Source of the DNA: Candidatus Scatomorpha intestinavium
GTDB taxonomy: Bacteria; Bacillota; Clostridia; Oscillospirales; Oscillospiraceae
Direction of reading: 5' to 3'
DNA: 40,413 nt
Assembly (NCBI GenBank): GCA_018712985.1
Contig: DVGA01000053.1
Coordinates: 1 to 40,413 of the forward strand
In this document: positions 1-5,817 of the stretch, one piece after another
Layout of the letters: each line of letters begins with the position of its first letter
Numbering within the stretch: the first letter of the stretch is position 1
Notes under the pieces: model-generated
The model's database searches: none
Seen by the model: the letters and a program-made list of their open reading frames with translations, nothing else
Told to the model about the DNA's origin: nothing
Position numbers and translations under genes: made by a program

Positions 1-729
1 GACCTCATATGTAATTTGGACGATCCGGGCGATATTATCGACTCGATTGCCGTTACGGAAGCGGGGCTGGAGTGCGTGCGGCGCATAGCCGTTGAGGAGG
101 GCGACACCATAGTCTGGCGCAGCCTTGAGGATGAGCTGCGCTGGCGCGAGGTGCCCGGCGGCGTCTGCGTCGTGGGCTGCTATGCCGCGGAAACAGTGGC
201 AATACCTTCCCGCATCGGCGGCAGGGACGTAGTCCGCGTCGAGCTGGGCGCAGATTCTTTGACAGAGATCTGCCGGGAGCTGGTCATATCGGAGGGTATA
301 GCCGAAGCTGATATTGACCTCAGCGCCGCTCCGGGGCTTGCACGTTTGGAAATCCCGTCGTCTTCGCGGCTGGATGCAGCGCCGCTCGGCTACGAGTTGA
401 CGAACTGGTACCGACGCCAAAAGACGGGTCCCGTTTACCTCTGCGGATGGTATCTGGGCACCCCTGGTGGGATTGATGCGCTTGGAAGCGATGAGCTGGC
501 GATTGAGCCGGGAACCGTTGCCGTGGCCCGCGGAGCGGACTTCAGATGCCCATGGAAGAGCATTACTGTCCCGGACAGCGTGAAGTCCATAGGCCGCGTT
601 GCGTTCGCCGCCGCGCCCGAGCTGGAGAGTCTCGTTCTTCCCCCTGATATTGAAATAGGCGAATACGCTTTTGAATATAGCCCGAAGCTATGTACAGAGC
701 TTCCGCGCGAGCGGCATGTGCTGTCATAG
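1..729 (+). CDS. Leucine-rich-repeat (BspA-type) protein, C-terminal part
   Basis: The reading frame is open to the left edge of the window; the first possible start inside it is a TTG at 16, with no convincing ribosome site. The gene therefore very likely begins upstream, and only its 3' part is seen. The last ~60 residues carry BspA-type repeat phrases (ITVPDSVKSIGRVAF, LESLVLPPDIEIGEYAF), which in known proteins build surface-exposed solenoids that bind proteins or mucin. Two weaker repeats lie nearer the start (VAIPSRIGGRDV, LARLEIPSSSRL). No anchor or signal is visible in this part. A strong terminator follows at 776. It lies on the presumed integrated-element side of the tRNA remnant at 1286. 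The family is clear; the biological role is not. Confidence 0.7.
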   Translation, partial: DLICNLDDPGDIIDSIAVTEAGLECVRRIAVEEGDTIVWRSLEDELRWREVPGGVCVVGCYAAETVAIPSRIGGRDVVRVELGADSLTEICRELVISEGIAEADIDLSAAPGLARLEIPSSSRLDAAPLGYELTNWYRRQKTGPVYLCGWYLGTPGGIDALGSDELAIEPGTVAVARGADFRCPWKSITVPDSVKSIGRVAFAAAPELESLVLPPDIEIGEYAFEYSPKLCTELPRERHVLS

Positions 730-775
730 CCGGTGATAACGGCGCACTTCTATACATGGCCATGTATGTGCGAGA

Positions 776-809
776 AACAGCCCGGATGTCTGAGCATCCG
801 GGCTGTTTT
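776..809 (+). terminator. Rho-independent terminator, possibly bidirectional
   Basis: A perfect 13-bp stem (776-788 with 795-807) has a 6-base loop and ends in four T. It sits between the + strand leucine-rich-repeat gene and the convergent gene ending at 853. The minus-strand reading has a shorter T tract, so it may stop both transcripts. Confidence 0.85.
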
Positions 810-852
810 GCGTCGCTGTGCTCCGTACAATGGCAAAGCCATTGCCCGTCGG

Positions 853-1101
853 CTAATCCTCTAAGTCATGCATACCGGAGCCTTCTCGGAGGTATCCCTC
901 CAGCGTCCCGTCCAGCACCATCCTTGCGTACTCGAGCGGCGCGTTGTAAATGAGCCAGTCCATCTCAGTGCGCATGGACAGCGTGGTGTCAAGGCTATCC
1001 TCAACGCCGGGGCAGTAGATGTTTATGCCGCCGCCACCGGCATAGCGCAGCTCAACGCAGGCGGTGTCAATGTTAAACTCACAGGATATGAGTTCGTTCA
1101 T
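853..1101 (-). CDS. DUF6061-like small protein
   Basis: An 82-residue protein starting MNELISCEFNIDTACVEL, with a middle segment EMDWLIYNAPLEYARMVLDG. These phrases match my memory of the DUF6061 family, small acidic proteins of unknown function common on mobile and accessory DNA of gut Clostridia. The ATG at 1101 is chosen because GGAAAGGAG precedes it at good distance; the longer open frame to 1197 has no ribosome site. A GC-rich hairpin (1120-1144) lies just upstream of that ribosome site and could affect translation. No signal peptide, membrane segment or cysteine motif is seen. No function can be assigned. Confidence 0.7.
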   Translation of the reverse strand: MNELISCEFNIDTACVELRYAGGGGINIYCPGVEDSLDTTLSMRTEMDWLIYNAPLEYARMVLDGTLEGYLREGSGMHDLED

Positions 1102-1119
1102 GTTAAACTCCTTTCCAAT

Positions 1120-1144
1120 CCCCGGCCCGCAAGCAGGGCCGGGG
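1120..1144 (-). promoter_or_regulatory. Leader hairpin upstream of the DUF6061-like gene
   Basis: A perfect 9-bp GC-only stem (CCCCGGCCC with GGGCCGGGG) with a 7-base loop ends eight bases upstream of the GGAAAGGAG ribosome site (1104-1112) of the minus-strand gene starting at 1101. It has no T tract, so a role in mRNA stability or translation is more likely than termination. Confidence 0.45.
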
Positions 1145-1285
1145 CGTACCAGAATCCATACCAGAACGAGGTTAAAATGGCATAGACTCAACGGCACAAT
1201 ATGTTCAGAAAATCCATGATATTTTCTAAATATGTCTATTATGTATGATTATAAGTACGGAATTTGAAAACACGCACTATGGGGT

Positions 1286-1323
1286 TCAAGAGGCCGCTGG
1301 TTCAAATCCAGTCACTCGGACCA
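1286..1323 (+). other. Displaced tRNA 3' end, probable attachment site
   Basis: This segment has a full T arm (GCTGG, loop TTCAAAT, CCAGT), the 3' acceptor strand CACTCGG, discriminator A and encoded CCA (1321-1323). There is no matching 5' acceptor strand, D arm or anticodon arm upstream, where the DNA is AT-rich. It is followed at once by the same terminator hairpin that follows the intact tRNA-Leu at 4897-4984. This is what remains at the far end when an integrative element inserts into the 3' end of a tRNA gene. A decayed tRNA pseudogene is the alternative. Confidence 0.6.
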
Positions 1324-1324
1324 C

Positions 1325-1360
1325 GTCGGAGCAAAGTCCGCTTTGCTCCGACGTCTTTTT
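1325..1360 (+). terminator. tRNA-type terminator, copy 1
   Basis: A 12-bp perfect stem (GTCGGAGCAAAG with CTTTGCTCCGAC; 1325-1336 and 1341-1352) with loop TCCG, then five T. It is almost identical to the terminator behind tRNA-Leu at 4986. Confidence 0.85.
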
Positions 1361-1410
1361 ATGTCTGCGTCACAAAAGACGCCATCCGCCCGCTCCCTTG
1401 CTCCTCCTTT

Positions 1411-1445
1411 CCAACTGCGACCCGCTGCGCTGGGCTCACAGTTGG
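1411..1445 (+). repeat. Stem at the end of the post-tRNA repeat module, copy 1
   Basis: Arms CCAACTG (1411-1417) and CAGTTGG (1439-1445) enclose a shorter CCC/GGG stem with a CTGCG-containing loop. The matching position at 5071-5105 has a different sequence but again forms a long stem, so the fold is kept while the bases change. Confidence 0.5.
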
Positions 1446-1515
1446 TAGGCCGCCCTGGGGGCAGCTTTCTCCGCTATGCCATTGGGAAATATCGATTTTA
1501 ACCGTCCCTTCCGCA

Positions 1516-1550
1516 CCGGAGCAAGGTTCGCTTTGCTCCGGCGTCTTTTT
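1516..1550 (+). terminator. tRNA-type terminator, degenerate third copy
   Basis: A 9-bp stem (CCGGAGCAA with TTGCTCCGG) followed by five T and ATGCC, closely related to the hairpins at 1325 and 4986. No gene ends just before it, so it is probably a duplicated remnant. Confidence 0.6.
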
Positions 1551-1613
1551 ATGCCCGCGCCGCTCACCGGAGGACGTCTGCCGGGCCGAGGGGAATATCA
1601 TGCCGCGCGCGTC

Positions 1614-1642
1614 TTGACAAGCACAGAATAGCCGGATATAAT
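1614..1642 (+). promoter_or_regulatory. Consensus sigma-A promoter of the marR operon
   Basis: TTGACA (1614-1619), 17-base spacer, TATAAT (1637-1642): a full match to the consensus. Such a strong promoter fits a unit held down by its own repressor. Confidence 0.85.
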
Positions 1643-1645
1643 TAA

Positions 1646-1675
1646 GTCAATAAATTGACCGTACTGGAATTGACC
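1646..1675 (+). promoter_or_regulatory. Probable MarR operator
   Basis: A perfect palindrome GTCAATAAATTGAC (1646-1659) covers the expected transcription start. Its right half-site ATTGACC (1654-1660) recurs at 1669-1675, 15 bases downstream. Position and symmetry suit autorepression by the MarR protein encoded next. This is inferred from sequence only. Confidence 0.6.
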
Positions 1676-1682
1676 TTGGGAG

Positions 1683-2159
1683 GTGGACGCCATAACAGAA
1701 GAAGACCGGAAAAACGCATATCTGTACTGCAAATTCAGGGACGAGCAGTTTGCCCTCTACGACGAATACGCCAAGCGCCACGGCATGATGATGAAAACGC
1801 TGTTAGTGGTCAACGTGCTCTTCTATGACGCTGTTTACCAGAAGGGCGGCATGACGCAGAAGGAAATCTGCCGGCGCACGTTTCAATCCAAGCAGACGGT
1901 CAACCTGATCATCAAGAACCTTCTGGCCGAGAACTATGTGACCGTCACCGAGGTGCCGGAAAACAAACGGAACAAGCTTGTCCGGATGACCGGAGCCGGG
2001 ATGGCCTACTGCGAAAAAGTGGTGCGGCACATCACCTGGGCGGAGGACACAGCCATGTCCATGTTTACGCCGGAGGAGCAGAAGCAGCTCATCGGCCTGT
2101 CCCGGAAATTCACGAAGAATTTGACCAGGCTGGTCAATCTGGAAACGGAGGATGCATAG
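1683..2159 (+). CDS. MarR family transcriptional regulator
   Basis: A 158-residue winged-helix protein. The recognition region is MTQKEICRRTFQSKQTVNLI (about residues 58-77), followed by the wing with ENKRNKLVRMT and a C-terminal dimerisation helix. MarR proteins are dimeric repressors that respond to small phenolic or electrophilic ligands. The start is uncertain: the only standard in-frame start after the stop at 1671 is GTG at 1683, but the ribosome site GGGAGG (1678-1683) overlaps it. An ATA at 1692 sits 8 bases beyond it. The gene abuts the nitroreductase (stop TAG, then ATG at once), and a consensus promoter with a palindrome precedes it, so it probably controls its own operon. Confidence 0.85.
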   Translation: MDAITEEDRKNAYLYCKFRDEQFALYDEYAKRHGMMMKTLLVVNVLFYDAVYQKGGMTQKEICRRTFQSKQTVNLIIKNLLAENYVTVTEVPENKRNKLVRMTGAGMAYCEKVVRHITWAEDTAMSMFTPEEQKQLIGLSRKFTKNLTRLVNLETEDA

Positions 2160-2786
2160 ATGGAGTTTTATGAAGCGGTCAGGAAAAGACGGACGGTTCG
2201 GGAGTTTCTGGATAAAGAGGTTGATTTTGAAGCGATCAAACGGATCTTGGAGGCAGGCAATCTGGCTCCCACCTGGAACCATAACCGCAGCTGGAGCTAT
2301 ATCGTCCTGCGGACAGAGGAAGAAAAGGAATACGCCTTTGAATACGCGAAGAAGATCGCCGACAAGTTCGATGCGGAAAAATACCTGAACGCTCCAAGGC
2401 CGTATCCGACGACGCTTGCCCAGAAAATGTACGGCTATGCGATGCCCAGACAGTATACGATGCTCAAAGACGCGCCCTATGTGGTCATCCCCGTATTCAA
2501 GTGCAAGGAGCTGAACGGAGAATATGTATCCAAACTGAATCCGTTTTCCACGATCTGGTGCGTTATCGAGAACATATTCCTGGCGGCAACCGCGGAAGGG
2601 CTGGGCTGCTCCATGCGTATTCCCCTCAATGAAGAGCATGACATCGTAAAGGCGAAACTGAAGGTGCCCCCCACCTATATGATCCCGGTTTTTATTGGAA
2701 TTGGCTATGCCGACCCGAACGAGACGGTATTGGAGCAAAATGTCGCCGATCTTGATAAGCAGCTGCACTATGGCAGATGGAAGTAA
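2160..2786 (+). CDS. Nitroreductase family FMN enzyme
   Basis: A 208-residue protein of the FMN-dependent nitroreductase family, which reduces nitro groups, quinones or other electrophiles with NAD(P)H. The N-terminus MEFYEAVRKRRTVREF has the arginines that bind the FMN phosphate, then LEAGNLAPTWNHNRSW. The second FMN segment AATAEGLGCSMRIPL lies near residue 145. The length is normal for the family. The ATG follows the marR stop directly, implying translational coupling, and the end overlaps the radical SAM gene by 10 bases. With a MarR repressor as partner, a role in detoxifying an aromatic or electrophilic compound is likely, but the substrate cannot be read. Confidence 0.85.
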   Translation: MEFYEAVRKRRTVREFLDKEVDFEAIKRILEAGNLAPTWNHNRSWSYIVLRTEEEKEYAFEYAKKIADKFDAEKYLNAPRPYPTTLAQKMYGYAMPRQYTMLKDAPYVVIPVFKCKELNGEYVSKLNPFSTIWCVIENIFLAATAEGLGCSMRIPLNEEHDIVKAKLKVPPTYMIPVFIGIGYADPNETVLEQNVADLDKQLHYGRWK

Positions 2787-3703
2787 ACGAATATCCAAGG
2801 AACGTTGCAATGGAACCGGTCATTCAAGAAATACAAGTCAAAACAGTGCTCACAAAATCCAACCTGCCTGTGAGCGACTATTCCGCAAATCCCTATGTGG
2901 GCTGCACACACGCCTGCAAATATTGTTACGCCAGCTTCATGAAGCGCTTTACAAACCATCCCGAACCCTGGGGGGCTTTTCTGGACGTAAAATACTGGCC
3001 GGAGATCAAAAACCCGGAGAAGTATGCCGGGAAGGAGCTGTTTATCAGCTCGGTCACCGACCCTTACAATCCGCAGGATGAAAAGTTCCGGCGCACCAGA
3101 GCGCTCCTTGAGCAGCTTGCCGGCAGCGGGGTCAGGCTCAGCATCCAGACAAAATCAGATCTCGTGCTGCGGGATATGGACCTGATCAGGGAGTTCCCGG
3201 ATGCCAGAGTGGGGTTTTCCATAAATACGCTGGACGAGGATTTCCGCGCCGACATGGACAGCGCCGTCAGCATCGAACGCCGGCTCGCGGCAATGAAGGA
3301 GCTGCACGACGCCGGCATACGCACCACCTGCTTTGTCTCCCCCATCTTCCCCGGCATCACCGATGTAGAGGCCATCATCGGCCGCGTGAAAGATCAGTGC
3401 AATTTGATATGGCTTGAAAATCTGAACCTGCGCGGCAGCTATAGAAGCGTCATTTTGCAGTATATCAGGGAGAAGCGCCCCGAGCTTTATCCGCTTTACG
3501 AGGAGATATACATACACGGAAGCAGGGCATACTGGGAAGCTCTCGACGGGCGCGTGCGGGCTTATGCATTGCAAAACGGCCTTGAGTACGTCCGTGACGA
3601 CGACACTGTCAGCAGGCCGTTTGATGAGCCTCCTGTCATTGTGAACTTCTTCTATCACGAGGAAATCAAAAAATCCGCAAAGAAACACGGCGGCCGCTCC
3701 TGA
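2777..3703 (+). CDS. SPL-type radical SAM protein
   Basis: A radical SAM enzyme of the spore-photoproduct-lyase-like group. The cluster motif is C43-T-H-A-C47-K-Y-C50, preceded by NPYVG. Later come LFISSVTDPYNPQ (an SPL-like phrase) and GFSINTLDEDF, in order along a partial TIM barrel of ~300 residues. The SPL signature shows the fold; repair of spore DNA is not implied, as most members have unknown substrates. The ATG at 2777 overlaps the nitroreductase; a second ATG at 2810 has a better ribosome site (AAGGA, 8 bases) and would give a 297-residue protein. It is the last gene of the MarR operon. Confidence 0.8.
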   Translation: MEVNEYPRNVAMEPVIQEIQVKTVLTKSNLPVSDYSANPYVGCTHACKYCYASFMKRFTNHPEPWGAFLDVKYWPEIKNPEKYAGKELFISSVTDPYNPQDEKFRRTRALLEQLAGSGVRLSIQTKSDLVLRDMDLIREFPDARVGFSINTLDEDFRADMDSAVSIERRLAAMKELHDAGIRTTCFVSPIFPGITDVEAIIGRVKDQCNLIWLENLNLRGSYRSVILQYIREKRPELYPLYEEIYIHGSRAYWEALDGRVRAYALQNGLEYVRDDDTVSRPFDEPPVIVNFFYHEEIKKSAKKHGGRS

Positions 3704-3719
3704 CCGCCGCTGCTCTGCC

Positions 3720-3923
3720 TTAGATCACGCCCGGCCCCAGCACCGCCGCTACGAGCATGACAAGCAGGCTGAACGCCGCGCCGAGGCCGAAATTTATGTC
3801 GTTGTTCCCGCCGTTCACAGCCTCCTTTATCGCCGCGATCAGGAAAAAAACGAAGGTGAACGGAGCGACCCAGCACAAAATCAGGCAGAGCTGCACAAGA
3901 AAAGAAATAATGCCCCCGAGCAT
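3720..3923 (-). CDS. Small two-helix membrane protein
   Basis: A 67-residue hydrophobic protein with two predicted membrane helices (about residues 5-30 and 47-66) joined by a short polar loop AIKEAVNGGNNDIN. GGGGAG lies 9 bases before the ATG, supporting a real gene. It is convergent with the radical SAM gene and lies downstream of the DUF975 gene on the same strand, with a terminator at 4000-4031 between them. It could be related to small proteins of the DUF4190 type, but I do not recognise it with certainty and give no function. Confidence 0.5.
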   Translation of the reverse strand: MLGGIISFLVQLCLILCWVAPFTFVFFLIAAIKEAVNGGNNDINFGLGAAFSLLVMLVAAVLGPGVI

Positions 3924-3999
3924 CTTTTGTCTCTCCCCTTTAAGTTAGTTTTCTATAACTGTGACTATATTACACCATATCCGCCCGGAGAGCAAGGAC

Positions 4000-4031
4000 A
4001 AAAAATCGCCCGGAGCCGAAAGCTCCGGGCG
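4000..4031 (-). terminator. Terminator of the DUF975 gene
   Basis: A perfect 10-bp stem (CGCCCGGAGC 4007-4016 with GCTCCGGGCG 4022-4031). On the minus strand it is followed by A, then six T. It lies 15 bases past the stop of the gene at 4046. Confidence 0.85.
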
Positions 4032-4045
4032 GTTTGGGCTGTAGT

Positions 4046-4768
4046 TCAAATCTGCCGCTCGCTGCCCTGCGGGGTGCTTATTGCGACATAGTATCCGGCG
4101 TAGGTGGTTTCGGTGTAAGGCAGCACATACACCGAGACAAAGGGGATTATTGTCAGCAAGCTCCAGCCGAGGAAGGAGAGGTCGAGTATAAAGAGCTCGC
4201 CCTTCCTGCCGCGCATCATCTCCTTGCTCTCCCTTATGCAGTCCATCACGCTCATTTCGGGATGCTCCAGCAGCAGGTAATAGGCCTGGCGGTAGCTGTA
4301 GGCGGCGATTATGCCGGGGATGACGAACAGCAGCCCCCAAAGGAAGGTGAAAAGCCCCGTTACGATGCTCAGGCCGAGGATGCGGAAGAACATGCCGAAG
4401 CTGTCGAGCAGGTTCCCCACCGAGTTCGCGGCCCTACGCACGGCGTACAGGCAGAACAGCGCGAAGCCCGTGCTCAGCATAAGCTGCACCACGCTTATCA
4501 GCAGGTCGATGAGCTGCCCGGCGAAGTTCGGCTCCGTCAGGCGGTAGTAAAGGTATTGCAGCTCCTCCGTGCTGAACTCCGCCCCGGCCAGATAGGCATA
4601 AAGCTGCGGCAGGATATCGTCATAGTTGAATACGCGCATGGACAGGTAATTCAGCAGGTAATTCACCGCGACGAAAACCAGCGCGGTGATGTATGGGTTC
4701 GAGCGCGACTCGGACATTGCAGCGCGGGCATCCGCCTTTAGGGCCGCCCTGTTTATGGGGTGATACAT
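4046..4768 (-). CDS. DUF975 family membrane protein
   Basis: A 240-residue integral membrane protein with about five hydrophobic segments. The phrase AAYSYRQAYYLLLEHPEM and the following C-x-R-E-S-K-E-M-M-RGRK and LDLSFLGW are the hallmark of the DUF975 family, common in Clostridia and of unknown function. The ATG at 4768 has GGAGG at good distance. A minus-strand promoter (4800-4828) lies just upstream, back to back with the tRNA promoter. It seems to be a single-gene unit closed by the terminator at 4000-4031. Confidence 0.85.
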   Translation of the reverse strand: MYHPINRAALKADARAAMSESRSNPYITALVFVAVNYLLNYLSMRVFNYDDILPQLYAYLAGAEFSTEELQYLYYRLTEPNFAGQLIDLLISVVQLMLSTGFALFCLYAVRRAANSVGNLLDSFGMFFRILGLSIVTGLFTFLWGLLFVIPGIIAAYSYRQAYYLLLEHPEMSVMDCIRESKEMMRGRKGELFILDLSFLGWSLLTIIPFVSVYVLPYTETTYAGYYVAISTPQGSERQI

Positions 4769-4799
4769 GTCCCGCCTCCTCGGAAATCGTTATAAACGG

Positions 4800-4828
4800 A
4801 TTATATCAGACTGGGAATTATATGACAA
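4800..4828 (-). promoter_or_regulatory. Promoter of the DUF975 gene
   Basis: On the minus strand TTGTCA (4828-4823), 17-base spacer, TATAAT (4805-4800). It is divergent from the tRNA-Leu promoter, with only 17 bases between the two -35 boxes. Confidence 0.7.
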
Positions 4829-4845
4829 GAGCGGTCAAAAAATTA

Positions 4846-4877
4846 TTGACATTTGCGCCTTCAGGTGCTATTATAAT
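4846..4877 (+). promoter_or_regulatory. Promoter of tRNA-Leu
   Basis: TTGACA (4846-4851), then TATTAT (4869-4874) after 17 bases; an overlapping TATAAT (4872-4877) would give a 20-base spacer. The tRNA 5' end is about 20 bases further. Confidence 0.75.
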
Positions 4878-4896
4878 CAAGCGTCCACAATGATAC

Positions 4897-4984
4897 GCGC
4901 GAGTGGTGGAATTGGCAGACTCGCTAGATTCAGGTTCTAGTGTGCACTACGCACGTGCGGGTTCAAGTCCCGCCTCGCGCACCA
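4897..4984 (+). tRNA. tRNA-Leu (anticodon CAG)
   Basis: A complete class II tRNA. Acceptor GCGCGAG (4897-4903) pairs with CTCGCGC (4974-4980), discriminator A, and CCA is encoded (4982-4984). The anticodon stem is CTAGA/TCTAG with loop TTCAGGT, giving anticodon CAG for CUG codons. A long variable arm (GTGCACTACGCAC) and T arm GCGGG-TTCAAGT-CCCGC follow. It has its own promoter and terminator. CTG codons are very frequent in the surrounding genes. Confidence 0.97.
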
Positions 4985-4985
4985 C

Positions 4986-5021
4986 GTCGGAGCAAAGTCC
5001 GCTTTGCTCCGACATCTTTTT
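4986..5021 (+). terminator. Terminator of tRNA-Leu
   Basis: A 12-bp perfect stem GTCGGAGCAAAG / CTTTGCTCCGAC with loop TCCG, then a T run, starting two bases after the CCA. Confidence 0.9.
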
Positions 5022-5070
5022 ATGCCGGGCGCAAAAAGACGCTATCCGCCCGCTCCATTGCTCCTCCCTT

Positions 5071-5111
5071 CAAAATCGCAACCGCGTTGCCGGGTTGCGA
5101 TTTTGTTTTTT
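5071..5111 (+). terminator. Second terminator in the post-tRNA module
   Basis: A 13-bp perfect stem (CAAAATCGCAACC 5071-5083 with GGTTGCGATTTTG 5093-5105), then six T. It corresponds in position to the stem at 1411-1445 but with unrelated base pairs. Confidence 0.75.
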
Positions 5112-5184
5112 GGCGATGAAAAGGCGGGGATTGGGGCGGATAAGGGCGGGTTTTGGGCCGCTCGGAGGACATGCAGCGAGCAAA

Positions 5185-5212
5185 GGGCCGCGGGGCTTTC
5201 GCCCCACGGCCC
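5185..5212 (-). other. GC-rich hairpin after the flavin reductase gene
   Basis: Stem 5185-5195 with 5202-5212 (one C-A mismatch), downstream of the minus-strand operon that ends at 5263. The minus-strand tail is only TTTGC, so it is a weak terminator or an mRNA-end stabiliser. 5112-5184 and 5213-5262 show nothing further. Confidence 0.45.
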
Positions 5213-5262
5213 TGGTTGACGCACAAGCTTTCCCGCGCCGTGCTGCGCGGCTTCCGCTGCGG

Positions 5263-5805
5263 TCACTTCCCTATCTTCATGCACTTGCCGATGACCTCGC
5301 CGGTGCGGAGATACTCGTAGGTCGGCATCTCGAAGAGCACGGGCTTGAGCGCGCGGTAATCTATCTTGCCCTCCGGCGTGAGCACGCTCTCGTCGGCGTA
5401 GGTGTTGTCTATCGTGCAGATGAAGCTCTCGAAGCCCGCTGTCTCGTAGATGTCCTCCACGCTGCACTCCATCACTACCGGGGAGGCGGCGACGGTGGGC
5501 ACTCCGGCTTCCGTGACCGTGCACTCAAAAAGGCCGCTCTTGTCCTCCTTCGCGCCGCTGACGCAGCCGGCGCGGTCGGCCTGGGGCAGGAAGTCCTCGG
5601 TGACGATGTTGATGGAGAGCTTTTTCGTCTCCTTGATGCCCTTGTTGGTGTAGTGCTGTTTGGCGAGCGAGACCATGACGTGGTCGTGGCCTATGATACC
5701 CACGTGCCCGGCGATGAGCCAGTTCGGCTTTCCGTCCACCATAGCGCCGATGACGACGAGCGGAGTGGGATAGAGGGCGAGGGCGTTTCCTATATTCTTT
5801 TTCAT
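5263..5805 (-). CDS. Flavin reductase family protein (flavoredoxin-like)
   Basis: A 180-residue split-barrel flavoprotein resembling flavoredoxins and FMN reductases of anaerobes. The N-terminal strands ALYPTPLVVIGAMVDGKPNW, then AGHVGIIGHDHVMVSLAKQHYTN and LSINIVTEDFL, form the FMN-binding core. Such proteins bind FMN and pass electrons, or reduce free flavin. AGGAGG lies 8 bases before the ATG. It follows the permease with 12 bases between, as the last gene of the lipoprotein-permease-reductase operon, so it may supply reducing power for the transported or bound substrate. That link is inferred. Confidence 0.85.
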   Translation of the reverse strand: MKKNIGNALALYPTPLVVIGAMVDGKPNWLIAGHVGIIGHDHVMVSLAKQHYTNKGIKETKKLSINIVTEDFLPQADRAGCVSGAKEDKSGLFECTVTEAGVPTVAASPVVMECSVEDIYETAGFESFICTIDNTYADESVLTPEGKIDYRALKPVLFEMPTYEYLRTGEVIGKCMKIGK

Positions 5806-5817
5806 GTTGGCTTCCTC

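Larger units (their letters stand above)
1198..1682. other. Gene-free stretch: att remnant, two terminators, repeat module, promoter
   Basis: No credible gene is seen here. Bases 1198-1265 are AT-rich and unlike their surroundings. 1286-1323 is the tRNA remnant. 1321-1445 is a repeat module found again at 4982-5107. A second relative of the terminator hairpin lies at 1516-1550. The MarR promoter and operator occupy 1614-1675. Short open frames here have no ribosome sites and cross the hairpins. Confidence 0.6.

Noticed and set aside
1250-1323. A functional tRNA gene ending in CCA at 1323
   Set aside because: The D arm, anticodon arm and 5' acceptor strand are missing; only the 3' part is present, so I call it a remnant.
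1245-1617. Short open frames on both strands across the tRNA remnant and terminators
   Set aside because: They read through perfect hairpins and repeat modules, lack ribosome sites and give no recognisable protein.
2777-3703. Spore photoproduct lyase as a specific function
   Set aside because: The SPL-like radical SAM signature is shared by many proteins of unknown substrate, and the context (MarR, nitroreductase) does not suggest spore DNA repair.
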